Source: Prosapia bicincta (lineage: Eukaryota; Arthropoda; Insecta; Hemiptera; Cercopidae). Taken from it: DNA of 64,000 bases. A program made the position numbers and the translations under genes. Where the stretch lies: NCBI GenBank assembly GCA_036971475.1, contig JBAIZL010000001.1, forward strand, positions 99,579,850 through 99,643,849, written 5' to 3'. Below are positions 24,901 to 35,735 of this stretch, in pieces; the stretch's first letter is position 1; every line of letters begins with the position of its first letter. The notes under the pieces were generated by a model. The model saw only the letters and a program-made list of their open reading frames with translations. It made no database searches and was not told the origin of the DNA.

Positions 24901-27900
24901 CCACATTATATTATTAGTTAGTCACAACCACACTATATTATTAGTCACGCAGTGCTACAATAATTATATATTTGGTTGGTCACTGCACACTAACCTATAT
25001 ACCCTAATAATAGTTAGTCATTACCACATTATATTATTAGTTAGTCTCAACCACACAATATTATTAGTCCCTCAGTACTACAATAATTATAGTATTAGTT
25101 GGTCACTGCACACTAGTCTATATACCCTATTAATAGTTAGTCATTACCACATTATATTATTAGGTAGTCACAACCACACTATATTATTAGTCACTCAGTA
25201 CCACAATAACTATATTATTGGTTGGTCACTGCTCACTAACCTATATACCCTAATAACAGTTAGTCATTACCACATTATATTATTAGTTAGTCACAACTAC
25301 ACTATATTATTAGTCACGCAGTGCTACAATAATTATATATTTGGTTGGTCACTGCACACTAACCTATATACCCTAATAATAGTTAGTCATTACCACATTA
25401 TATTATTAGTTAGTCACAAGCACACTATATTATTAGTCACTCAGTACTACAATAATTATATTATTGGTTGGTCACTGTACTCTAACCTATATACCCTAAT
25501 AATAGTTAGTCATTACCGCATTATATTATTAGTTAGTCTCAACCACACAATATTATTAGTCCCTCAATACTACAATAATTAAATTATTGGTTGGTCACTA
25601 TACACTAACCTATATACCCTAATAATAGTTAGTCATTACCACATTATATTATTAGTTAGTCTCAACCACACAATATTATTAGTCCTTCAATACTACAATA
25701 ATTTAATTATTGGTTGGTCACTATACACTAACCTATATATCCTAATAATAGTTAGTCATTACCACATTATATTATTAGTTAGTCACAACCACACTATATT
25801 ATTAGTCACGCAGTGCTACAATAATTATATATTTGGATGGTCACTGCACACTAACCTATATACTCTAATAATAGTTAGTAATTACCACATTATATTATTA
25901 GTTAGTCACAACCACACTTTATTATTAGTCACGCAGTGCTACAATAATTATATATTTGGTTGGTCACTGCACACTAACCTATATACCCTAATAATAGTTA
26001 GTCATTACCACATTATATTATTAGTTAGTCACAAGCAGACTATATTATTAGTTACTCAGTACTACAATAATTATATTATTGGTTGGTCACTGTACTCTAA
26101 CCTATATACTCTAATAATAGTTAGTCATTACCGCATTATATTATTAGTTAGTCTCAACCACACAATATTATTAGTCCCTCAATACTACAATAATTTTATT
26201 ATTTATTGGTCACTGTACACTAACTTATATACCCTAATAATAGTTAGTCATTACCGCATTATATTATTAGTTAGTCTCAACCACACAATATTATTAGTCC
26301 CTCAATACTACAATAATTTAATTATTGGTTGGTCACTATACACTAACCTATATACCCTAATAATAGTTAGTCATTACCACATTATATTATTAGTTAGTCT
26401 CAACCACACAATATTATTAGTCCTTCAATACTACAATAATTTAATTATTGGTTGGTCACTATACACTAACCTATATACCCTAATAATAGTTAGTCATTAC
26501 CACATTATATTATTAGTTAGTCTCAACCACACAATATTATTAGTCCCTCAGTACTACAATAATTATAGTATTAGTTGGTCACTGCACACTAGTCTATATA
26601 CCCTATTAATAGTTAGTCATTACCACATTTTATTATTAGTTAGTCACAACCACACTTTATTATTAGCCACGCAGTGCTACAATAATTATATATTTGGTTG
26701 GTCACTGCACACTAACCTATATACCCTAGTAATAGTTAGTCATTACCACATTATATTATTAGTTAGTCACAACCACACTTTATTATTAGTCACGCAGTGC
26801 TACAATAATTATATATTTGGATGGTCACTGCACACTAACCTATATACCCTAATAATAGTTAGTAGTTACCACATTATATTATTAGTTAGTCACAACCACA
26901 CTATATTATTAGTCACGCAGTGCTACAATAATTATATATTTGGTTGGTCACTGCACACTAACCTATATACCCTAATAATAGTTAGTAATTACCACATTAT
27001 ATTATTAGTTAGTCACAACCACACTTTATTATTAGTCACGCAGTGCTACAATAATTATATATTTGGTTGGTCACTGCACACTAACCTATATACCCTAATA
27101 ATAGTTAGTAATTACCACATTATATTATTAGTTATTCTCAACCACACTTTATTATTAGTCACGCAGTGCTACAATAATTATATATTTGGATGGTCACTGC
27201 ACACTAACCTATATACCCTAATAATAGTTAGTAATTACCACATTATATTATTAGTTAGTCACAACCACACTTTATTATTAGTCACGCAGTGCTACAATAA
27301 TTATATTTTTGGATGGTCACTGCACACTAACCTATATACCCTAATAATAGTTAGTCATTACCACATTATATTATTAGTGAGTCACAACCACACTATATTA
27401 TTAGTCACGCTGTGCTACAATAATTATATATTTGGATGGTCACTGCACACTAACCTATATACCCTAATAATAGTTAGTAATTACCACATTATATTATTAG
27501 TTAGTCACAACCACACTTTATTATTAGTCACGCAGTGCTACAATAATTATATATTTGGTTGGTCACTGCACACTAATCTATATACCCTAATAATAGTTAG
27601 TAATTACCACATTATATTATTAGTTAGTCACAACCACACTTTATTATTAGTCACGCAGTGCTACAATAATTATATATTTGGTTGGTCACTGCACACTAAC
27701 CTATATACCCTAATAATAGTTAGTCATTACCACATTATATTATTAGTTAGTCACAACCACACTATATTATTAGTCACTCAGTACTACAATAATTATATTA
27801 TTGGTTGGTCACTCCACACTAACCTATATACCCTAATAATAGTCAGTCATTACCACATTATATTATTAGTTAGTCACAACCACACTATATTATTAGTCAC

Positions 27901-28275
27901 TCAGTACTACAATAATTATAGTATTAGTTAGTCACAACCACACTATATTATTAGTCACTCAGTACTACAGTAATTATATTATTGGTCGGTCACTGCACAC
28001 TAACCTATATACCCTAATAATAGTTAGTCATTACCACATTATATTATTAGTTAGTCACAACCACACTATATTATTAGTCACTCAGTACTACAATAATTAT
28101 ATTATTGGTTGGTCACTGCTCACTAACCTACTTTATATACCCTAATAATAGTTAGTCATTGCCACATTAAATTAGTAGTTAACTATTACCACACGATATC
28201 ATTAGTTAGTCACAATCACACCATTTCTTTAGTAGTCATTACTGCAATAATTGTGTTTAATCATTACCAAGATGT
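21935..28275. repeat. 123-bp satellite array, about 51 copies
   Basis: The phrase TTAGTTAGTC(T/A)CAACCACA recurs every 123 bp (for example 22096, 22219, 22342, 22465). Each unit splits into four related blocks of about 27, 31, 36 and 29 bp. They begin TTAGTTAGTCA, TTAGTCACTCA, TTGGTTGGTCA and TAATAGTTAGTCA, and three of the four end in ATATTA. So the unit is a tetramer of a ~30-bp ancestor. Several subtypes (TCCCTCAATACT, TCACGCAGTGCT, TCACTCAGTACT) are interspersed in recurring blocks. A short unit at about 27915-27970 has lost two of the four blocks, as expected from exchange at sub-repeat level. Open frames of 181 and 184 codons arise because 123 is 3 x 41. Confidence 0.97.
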
Positions 28276-28886
28276 CGTAACTGGGGTTCAAATAAGCCTT
28301 CAAACATTGACCATGAAACAGAAGGTTATTTTTTTATATAGGATAATCCCTATAGCATAGTTCTAATTATATAAAAAATATTAAATTCTATACCAAACAC
28401 ATAATTTAGCATTGAAAGAAAATGTCTATTTTTGAACATGTATTTTTTTATCAAACTCAATTGATTTTTTTTTAATGTACAAATAAATATAACTAGGAAT
28501 AATTTTAATAAGTAAAAAATATATTTTCAAATAGCACTTAATTTCAACATTTTACAACCGCGCCAACTATAACCACTATCAATGAAAAGATTTTCTTTCA
28601 CTCTGATAGTAATACCTTTAGTGTGTACAGTCATTTCACAAAGTACGATATTAAAAATCATTCAGAAATAAAACTCTGTCAAGCTCTTTATTAAATGATA
28701 TTTCATTTAATTTTCTAGTATTGCGAAATACGTAGACAAACCGTATTATAAAACTTCTTTTGTTTCCTGGTACAGTTACTTACCGTTAATAAAAAATCTC
28801 ACTGTATTTAAACGAATACAAAGTAATACTGATTCAGGTTTTTTTCACTTCGTTCATTAAAATTTCCTTTTAAAAAGTTATAATTA
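28276..28886. other. AT-rich DNA, nothing recognised
   Basis: Follows the degenerate right edge of the 123-bp array. On the minus strand it would be the 3' flank of the candidate terminal exon at 28887-29073; I see no clear AATAAA close to that stop. Confidence 0.6.
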
Positions 28887-29073
28887 TTATTCGCTTCTAG
28901 ATGGAATTAATATCACAGATTGGAAAATATCAGTACGTGATTCCCAGATAAAGTCGTTTCTATCATTATTTCGTAGCCAATATAAAGCGAGTGTGATGTA
29001 CGAGAAGAACCAAAACACGCATATAAAAAGACTTAAAAATATACAAAACCGGGGCTTCAAAGCAGAACTGCAT
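28887..29073 (-). CDS. Candidate terminal exon: membrane span and short tail (unidentified protein)
   Basis: Reading the minus strand, a strong acceptor (pyrimidine-rich tract ending TTTCTAG) at 29074 precedes an open stretch of about 61 codons to a TAA at 28887. It holds one clear hydrophobic segment, FCIFLSLFICVFWFFSYI, followed by a polar tail with RNNDRND, as in a single-pass membrane protein. The exon would start on the third codon base. I recognise no family. Upstream on this strand lie candidate exons with CUB-like sequence, so it could be the 3' end of a secreted-type receptor gene, but the reading phases do not prove a join. A chance open frame is a real alternative. Confidence 0.25.
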
Positions 29074-29921
29074 CTAGAAATCAAACAAGTGTTATAGAAA
29101 TGAAATCGTTCAATAAAGTTTTTAAAAAACACGTGCTTATTAGAATATTACTTTTTCACTGAGTAAATTCCAGTTCATATTTAATGCGTAGCTGTTGTCC
29201 TCAAAAGGTTAAAACAAGTTTACTTTTGGTGGTTAATTGTGCGACAAGTATGTTCTCGGAAGCGATGGTTTTCCCTTGTATAATTGTTTATGTATTAGAA
29301 GCGAGATGAAACTTTAACAAAGCGGGGACAAACTTTGGCACACAGAGTTAAATTTGCAACTCTATGTTCAAACTTTTGTCACTTTTTTTATGTCTCTTCC
29401 TTTTACTTCTTGTCTCACAATTGGAGGCACAAAATATACATTTCAGTTGAAGCAATCGGCTTTTAGAAAAATATGAGTTATCTAAGATCCTAGTTGGAGT
29501 TTTAGAAGGCTGGTGGTAGACTCTTGTAAAGTGACGGAATTATTGTAACAAAACTTAATTTCATCAATGTAACGACGGCAAAAGAAACTTTAATAAAAGT
29601 CAATTAAAGGCACAAAGGTCAATCAAATAAAAATAGGTTTTACAATATTGATATTTAAATTGATAAATACCCAGTTAGAACATTTGAATTGTAGAAAGAA
29701 CTTTAAAATAAAAGCTATTTATATTTTTAAAATCATACTAGCCACCTATTTTACAAAAAGCAATTATACTTACATAAAATTTGAAAAACACGGAAAACTT
29801 GAATCTGACCTTTACAAAATACAAAGTAGAAATTTAAAACAATTACAAATCTCCTATAACTGTACAATATACATAAACGTTATGAAATAATTGTTCTTAT
29901 TTTACTACAGAGCACTGTGGT
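29074..29921. other. AT-rich DNA, nothing recognised
   Basis: One plus-strand frame of 80 codons (29648-29890) is lysine- and isoleucine-rich, as expected from composition. No features. Confidence 0.6.
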
Positions 29922-30302
29922 TTACTACATTACAATAGCATTACATTATATGCTACATTACAATAGCATTACATTATATGCTACATCACAATATCATTAC
30001 ATTATATGCTACATTACAATAGCATTACATTATATGCTACATTACAATAGCATTACATTATATACTACATTACAATAGCATTACATTATTTGCTACATTA
30101 CAATAGCATTACATTATATGCTACATTACAATAGCATTACATTATATGCTACATTACAATAGCATTACATTATATACTACATTACAATAGCATTACATTA
30201 TATGCTACATTACAATAGCATTACATTATTTGCTACATTACAATAGCATTACATTATATGCTACATTACAATAGCATTACATTATATGCTACATTACAAT
30301 AT
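29922..30302. repeat. 28-bp minisatellite, about 13 copies
   Basis: CTACATTACAATAGCATTAC plus ATTATATG recurs with an exact 28-bp period (29925, 29953 and on). Copies are nearly identical. The only common variants are TATGCT, TATACT and TTTGCT, and the order of variants repeats with a period of a few units. This points to recent expansion. Confidence 0.95.
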
Positions 30303-31210
30303 AGTTATATGAAATATGGTTTTAAAGTATCCGGCTAGGATACATATGGTTTAAACTTCAAAAACATAAACCTTACTACCGCGAGCTGGACTAACACGGG
30401 CAGTTATTGTGAGAGGTAAATTATGCCCTTCTAGCGTTCTGCAATGGAATAAAGTACACCAAGATAGAGGTCAACCCACTCAACAGATTCACTTAAGTTA
30501 GGAAACTTGTATTTTACATCTATTCTGTAGCTATACTGTACAGTAATGTAGTACAACAGAGTTCTCTGTCTTTAAGGAAACTTTAAGCTTCGTGGATGTT
30601 TTTCAGAATTTCTACTTTAGGGTAACCGCGCTAAGTCTTATTAATGATTTCGATACCCCAGGTCTTTCTATAACGGTGGGTATAGGCTAAATAAAAAAGG
30701 TAGTAGCAAACAAATTTTTCTCTCGTGTTATTTTTTCTCTTTGTATTAAACCATACCAAGAGGACACATTGTTCACATTCACGTTATAATATATTATAGT
30801 CATAAATTTGTCTTTCGCACAATAGAAACTGTCTTCCTCCGATCAAGAAATATGATTAGAGAATTTGAAATCTAGTATATTTCGGTTTGAGATTGTAAAA
30901 AATCTTAGCACTGTTAGGTTGGTTACAGATTTTAGAGAAAGTTGACTCATGCTTTACTGGATACTTAGAAAATTATCTGGCCTGTGCTCGATAACCCTGA
31001 GTGTAACCAATTCATAAATCAACAATTATTAGCAGCGGAATAAAATACACTTTACACTAAAAAACTGAATTAATTTCAACTAGAAATTTACTTGCAATTT
31101 AAATTGTCGATAGTTGTTAATTATATGAATAATCATTTTTTTTAAATTTTACTCACTCAATTTATTTGACTATATATTAAACATCAGGCTACACAAAAAT
31201 GACGAAGCTA
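30303..31210. other. AT-rich DNA, possible SINE 3' piece
   Basis: Around 30640-30690, TTTCGATACCCC is followed by GGTGGGTATAGG and an A-rich stretch. This looks like the B-box and tail region of a tRNA-derived SINE. No convincing A box was found, so the call is weak. The remainder is unremarkable. Confidence 0.3.
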
Positions 31211-31214
31211 AATT

Positions 31215-31420
31215 CATCACATTCCAGTAAAACGATTCACTATTTATTCATTTAAAAATTCCCTTATTTCAATTATTATAACATAAAGTCTCCCTCCTTG
31301 AAAAGCAGTAAAACAAATTCCTCACTTTCGACGGTTGTAAAGGCCAATCCCTGACTTTTCACTAAAGGCATTCAAACGTGAAGCGTTTCACTGAATTGTT
31401 AATTTAAGTGTTGATTGTTC
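31215..31420 (+). repeat. Dispersed repeat copy 1 (partner at 51655-51845)
   Basis: Shared words in the same order as the partner include CCA(G/A)TAAAACGATTC, AATTCCCTT, a TTTCCCTCC-like block, (A/C)ACGG(T/C), AA(G/A)G(C/T)CAATCC and a CGCTTTAC-like end. The order and spacing are kept over about 190 bp with clear divergence. No coding potential or terminal repeats are visible, so the family is unknown. Both copies are in the same orientation. Confidence 0.6.
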
Positions 31421-33026
31421 CTTTCTTTTACTGCTCCCCCGAAGACGTGAAAAAGTATTTAAAGGACAAATAAAATAAAAGTTTTCATAAAGTATTTTTC
31501 ATAAAAATACACACAATCTTAATAAATTTTATAATTTTATCAGATTCGACGTTTTTAAAACAGGATTAATATGGGAAGCACTCCAGAAGTTTTAAGTACA
31601 ACGATTTCCTATGAGAAGAAGGTTAGTTTAATTTATTTCTGAGCCAGTTTGTAATGCATTGAATTTGAACTGTCAGATATAGGCATCTATTCAATCTATT
31701 GGTAATTGCAAGTGTAATAGTAAAGGTTTCTAAACGATCGCTGGGGAAAGAGACTGGTGACATAGTTGGTTTCGTTGGCAATGGTGATAAAGAAGGATTG
31801 ACGATTTCATAATATAAACAAATATGAACTAAAAAAATTGTATATTTAATAATCTTTGTTGGTAAAACAGGTTTTACAGAATACGATATGTCTTTATGAT
31901 CAACAAAATAATGTAGGTCTACTTCAGGTACGTGACACTGCAAGTGATGAACCCCCTCCCCTCATTGTTCTGTTTCAGAGGTTTTCTACAACCGTATTTA
32001 ATCCCACATATATTCAACATTTTTCCCTTTTACTGTTAGGTGATGATAGTTATATTGATTTAAACCACCTTAAACCACAAATATAGGTGATAGTTATCAC
32101 CTTAAACCACAAAATAAATAGAACACAAAGTATTCTACAAAAAATCTAATTATTTTATAATCAATATTAAAAAGAACTGTGATTTTTGTAACGTTTTTTT
32201 CTAACGATGAATAACTTACATTTTGATTTTCTAATATTTTATAACAAAAGAGCAAATTCAGCCAAATTGTGAAAAATATCCGGTTGTCAAATATGTTGCA
32301 CTATACTGCATATTCCAGGGATAGGTAATTACGTAAGCATAAAACAAAAGTTTCACTTCGTAGTTAATAACAACTTGTTCCTAATATAGCTATAATTAGT
32401 CATAGGTTATTATCAATAATATCGATGATAATAATAGTAATAATAATAATTGTTTACTTAATAATGGTGTAATTGGTAAGTAACTGTATTTAAAAATAAT
32501 AATGGGCTTTGTTTTGATAAGTATGGTATCAATATCAATAAGGGATTTACAAATGTTTGATATAAGAATTACGTAATTAAAATGAGGAAGTTTAAATATA
32601 AAAATAATAGTTCATCTAAAACCAAACGTGCTTTATTACTCAATTAAAATTTCAGTTCCTTGATATGTTCATATTACTTCTCGTTAGTTGTTTCTACCTA
32701 CAAATATTTTCAGTTTCATGCAACGAAATTATTTGGTGTAGCAAACGTATTTAATATAAAAAAATTGCAATTTAAACAACAAATATCATTTTCCAAGAGA
32801 ATTAAAACTTTTTTTAATACTTTGAGAAAAAATTACTGTTTATGAAATCAAGTCCAAAGATGACGGATAAAATAAAATAAAAGCTGCGTGATATGGATAC
32901 ATTACTTGAAGAATATCCCTTAATGTGTGTTTTTCATTTTTCCTTATAAAATCAAACAAACAGTCTAAGAATTAAAATGTTTAAAATTTAAAGGTATAAA
33001 AACTCAACATCTCTTAGCAGAAGACA
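31421..33026. other. AT-rich DNA, nothing firm
   Basis: A minus-strand frame at 31943-31623 contains PTKPTMSPVSFPSDR and LNRCLYLTVQIQC, which read like an extracellular linker and a Cys-containing strand. It might belong with the neighbouring candidate exons, but no good donor site is visible and I do not call it. Confidence 0.3.
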
Positions 33027-33062
33027 CTGATGAAGATCGCCACATAGCGATCGAGGACTTTC
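33027..33062 (+). other. Hammerhead-like core, retroelement remnant
   Basis: CTGATGA (33027-33033) is followed by a perfect 6-bp stem GATCGC/GCGATC around loop CACATA, then GAGG where a hammerhead needs GAAA. The helix is intact but the catalytic core is mutated. Matches the degenerate motifs of Penelope-like element termini. Confidence 0.45.
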
Positions 33063-33203
33063 TGTCTCAGTAGGTTATTACAAATTTATACAATTTAAAG
33101 TTATGGGCTACAAAATTCAAGAGTTTAAAATTTATTCGAAAGAATAAATGTAGTTAGAAAAAAACCTCTATATTGAAATTTGAACACATTCCCATGACAT
33201 TAC

Positions 33204-33375
33204 TGTATAAAGTTCGGCTATTCCGTCACACTTAAAGTTGTCAGGTAAGTCGAAAAGTTCAACTGTACATTTGAGTAAGTTGGGAAAAGTTAAAAGACAC
33301 CACTTTCCTTTTACAGTGTTAAAATCTTTTTGAGTTATACGAGTGTATGCATATGTCATTGTGATCGTTAAACGA
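33204..33375 (-). CDS. Candidate internal exon, CUB-like half-domain
   Basis: On the minus strand a good acceptor (CACCTTATCTTCAG) ends at 33376 and a plausible donor (ACA then GTAATG) begins at 33203. The 172-nt segment is open in one frame and includes GKWCLLTFPNLLKC, VELFDLPDNFKC and DGIAELYT. The pattern W-x-L, alternating hydrophobics, then Cys and an acidic-aromatic pair resembles the middle of a CUB domain. It enters on the third codon base and leaves on a codon boundary, so it cannot join directly to the candidate exon at 48127-48466. It may be a chance open frame. Confidence 0.25.
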
Positions 33376-33604
33376 CTGAAGATAAGGTGTTTTATTTTAG
33401 GTTGATATAACTTACCTAGAGAATTCATCAGTTGAGCACTTTTCTATAACAAATATAACTTCTACAACAAACCTTTATTATTTTAAACCATTTATTACAA
33501 GTTGTTGGGTTCTTTTATTATGAATTTCAATTCAGAAAGCTTTTTTAATATAGGAAACATTCATACGTGATATCTGAGTATCAAAGTTTTCTGACATCCT
33601 TAGG

Positions 33605-33753
33605 ATTGCCATTTTAAATCTTACCAACTTGTTTCGGAGAACCTCATCAGTCAGAACCTTCTAAGCTTTTTATTTGTATAAACAGTGTATATACGTTGTT
33701 TAAATGTTTATGAAGGTTCTTCGAAACGCGTCAATAAGATTTAATATGGCAAT
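33605..33753. repeat. Inverted repeat with hammerhead-like cores in both arms
   Basis: Arms 33605-33643 and 33715-33753 are reverse complements with a few mismatches, separated by about 71 bp. On the minus strand the left side reads CTGATGA, a minimal GG-TTCT-CC helix, GAAAC, then AAGTT. This gives the full conserved core with a 2-bp helix III and an allowed U at the cleavage position. The right arm on the plus strand reads TTATGA, GAAAC, GCGTC. Helix I is not evident for either, so catalysis is doubtful. This arrangement fits tail-to-tail Penelope-like pseudo-LTR fragments. Confidence 0.6.
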
Positions 33754-34600
33754 GCTATAAATGACAGAAGACTATGTATTAAACAACATTATGTAAGTAG
33801 ATATAAATATTAATATTGGCTAATATAACGAACTCAAAAGTAGTTGTAAAGAACATTTCGATTTAAACTATTGATTTACTTATTTCTAAAATAGAGAAAT
33901 GATCTGTCAGCACCTGGCAAATACATGAGATATTTTAATGGAAACAAAACGGGCGGTTTTACAAAAGGGCTAACTAAAGAAAGTCAGAACCTCAAATTCA
34001 AGTTGGTCAAGCTATTTCAATTCACAATTCACGCAACTTACTGAACTCACTGTCCCATTGAAACTCGCCACGTGACCAAAGTCAGATCCCAATTCATTGC
34101 TTGGTCGGCTGTCATCACAGATTCCCAAGAGTGTCGGCTTCCCCCAGCGCCCTAAGCGCGACGCTCATCCCGCCTTAAGGGTCTTATTACAAAAGTGAAC
34201 GATCTCATCTTTATTCAATGTTTATTGTAATTAAATCAAGTGGTAAGAAATTATAAGATAGGAGTATCATAATAATTATTATGACAGTGTCATACAAATT
34301 TCAAGTAATTTAGCTAATTTCAATAATTGAGATTCACCACGTAGCAGAAATGATATTGCCGTTCATATCATTCATTTTCTCGACACATGATTTATTGCTA
34401 CTAATGTTTATAATTACAATAAGCAGTATGTTTTATTATTATGTCAAACAAGGAGTAATAAGACTGTGCTAGATTAGCGTCATACATCTCCCTTAGTACT
34501 TACTCTCCCATTCTGTCTATTTTTATAAGGTTAGAAGCGTTGTGTATTTGAAGTAGACATATTCTATTTCACATTAAATTATAGTTAAAAGGGTTTGAAA
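33754..34600. other. AT-rich DNA with a GC-richer patch at 34060-34190
   Basis: The patch contains CCCCCAGCGCCCTAAGCGCG-type sequence but no open frame or recognised motif. Nothing else found. Confidence 0.5.
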
Positions 34601-34604
34601 GTAT

Positions 34605-34701
34605 GTTTTACACACACGCGCGGGGTTCACGCACGCACACACGCTTGCTCGCACGCACGAACACGCACATACACACACACACACACACACACGCACACAC
34701 A

Positions 34702-34738
<37 letters not shown>

Positions 34739-34745
34739 ACACACA
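34605..34745. repeat. (CA)n compound microsatellite
   Basis: CA repeats with interspersed CG, GCAC and TCAC interruptions; the longest pure runs are at about 34671-34691 and 34705-34731. Confidence 0.95.
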
Positions 34746-35529
34746 TGTTTGACATATTGACTTTTCTTACGGTTTTCTAGAGTCTGCTAGAAGAAACTAG
34801 AACTTACACCAATCACTATAAAATAAAGAAACCTCCATAAATGTATAATAAGTAAATCTACATCTAATAATAGTAAATTTGCATCCCAATACGATTCCTC
34901 ATAAGAAGCATTGAATCCTAGTATGCCAGCAATGTACTTATTGTCTTTGAAAGGCAACTTGCCTTTACTCAAAATTTAAAAGATATCAATCGTAACATTG
35001 AACAAATTATTGCACTTATTAATCTAAAAGTTGAAAAAAAATCTCTTATACATAATTTTAATCTAATAATGTGCAATTATTGAGTTATTAAATGGTATGA
35101 ATAGAAAAGCTGCAATACAAACTAACCTAAAAACATAAATAACTGTTGGTGTATGACATCATATAATTAAATTTTTTAAATATCAGATCTAAGTCAAATT
35201 ATAACTTCGCCTCTATTGATCAGTTAAATCTCTATTTGCCACTTTTATATATCAATTTAAGTGAATCTTCAGTTAGAAAAGTAGTAACATAGAATATAGG
35301 CCTATATGTAAGTAGAATAACAAGTTAATTACTATGTCACAAATTCTACAATGGACCCCTTAGACTTCTTATATTAAATAGTGGTAATTATTAATATACA
35401 TACACATCATAAACAAGAATATTTATAGAACTATCTATGGTCGAAGCATAGTTCTTTAATCTGTTTTAGCTGTTGCCAGTATACCAAGCTCTTGATAATT
35501 ACGTAGGCACATTTTTATTCGTTACGTAA
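34746..35529. other. AT-rich DNA, nothing recognised
   Basis: Includes TAGGCCTA at 35297. On the minus strand it would be the 3' flank of the RT remnant that begins at 35735. Confidence 0.6.
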
Positions 35530-35735
35530 TTGTTAATCTCTGACTTTTTTAAATATTGCAGCTTCGACGTAAATAGTCCATTTCCATCGTCATTTGTTTG
35601 TTAATTAGCTTTGGTAACATCCCATGCCACTGACCCGTAAAGTGAAATGCTCTGAGCAATACTTTTATAAATGTGTTGTTTTCTTCGTGATTATTTTATG
35701 CCAAAAAGGAGAGTTAAAAGCTCGTGTCACCACTT
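35530..35735 (-). pseudogene. Non-LTR retrotransposon RT fragment, C-terminal side
   Basis: Reading the minus strand leftward from the satellite, the sequence gives RISKGKVVTRAFN, then FWHKIITKK, and after a stop and frameshifts EMDYLRRSC. These match, in order, the region after the RT catalytic core in arthropod-type non-LTR elements (RI-x-x-G-x-x-A-x-x-x-LN, LWxK-I, EMDFLRRS). It is the continuation of the fragment at 46490-46980; the 10.8-kb satellite lies between them. Stops and shifts show that it is dead. Confidence 0.75.

Noticed and set aside
23724..27931. Open frames of 181 and 184 codons with a 41-residue repeat
   Set aside because: The 123-bp unit is a multiple of three, so any unit without a stop stays open. 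The peptide is a translation of AT-rich satellite and most neighbouring units do carry stops.
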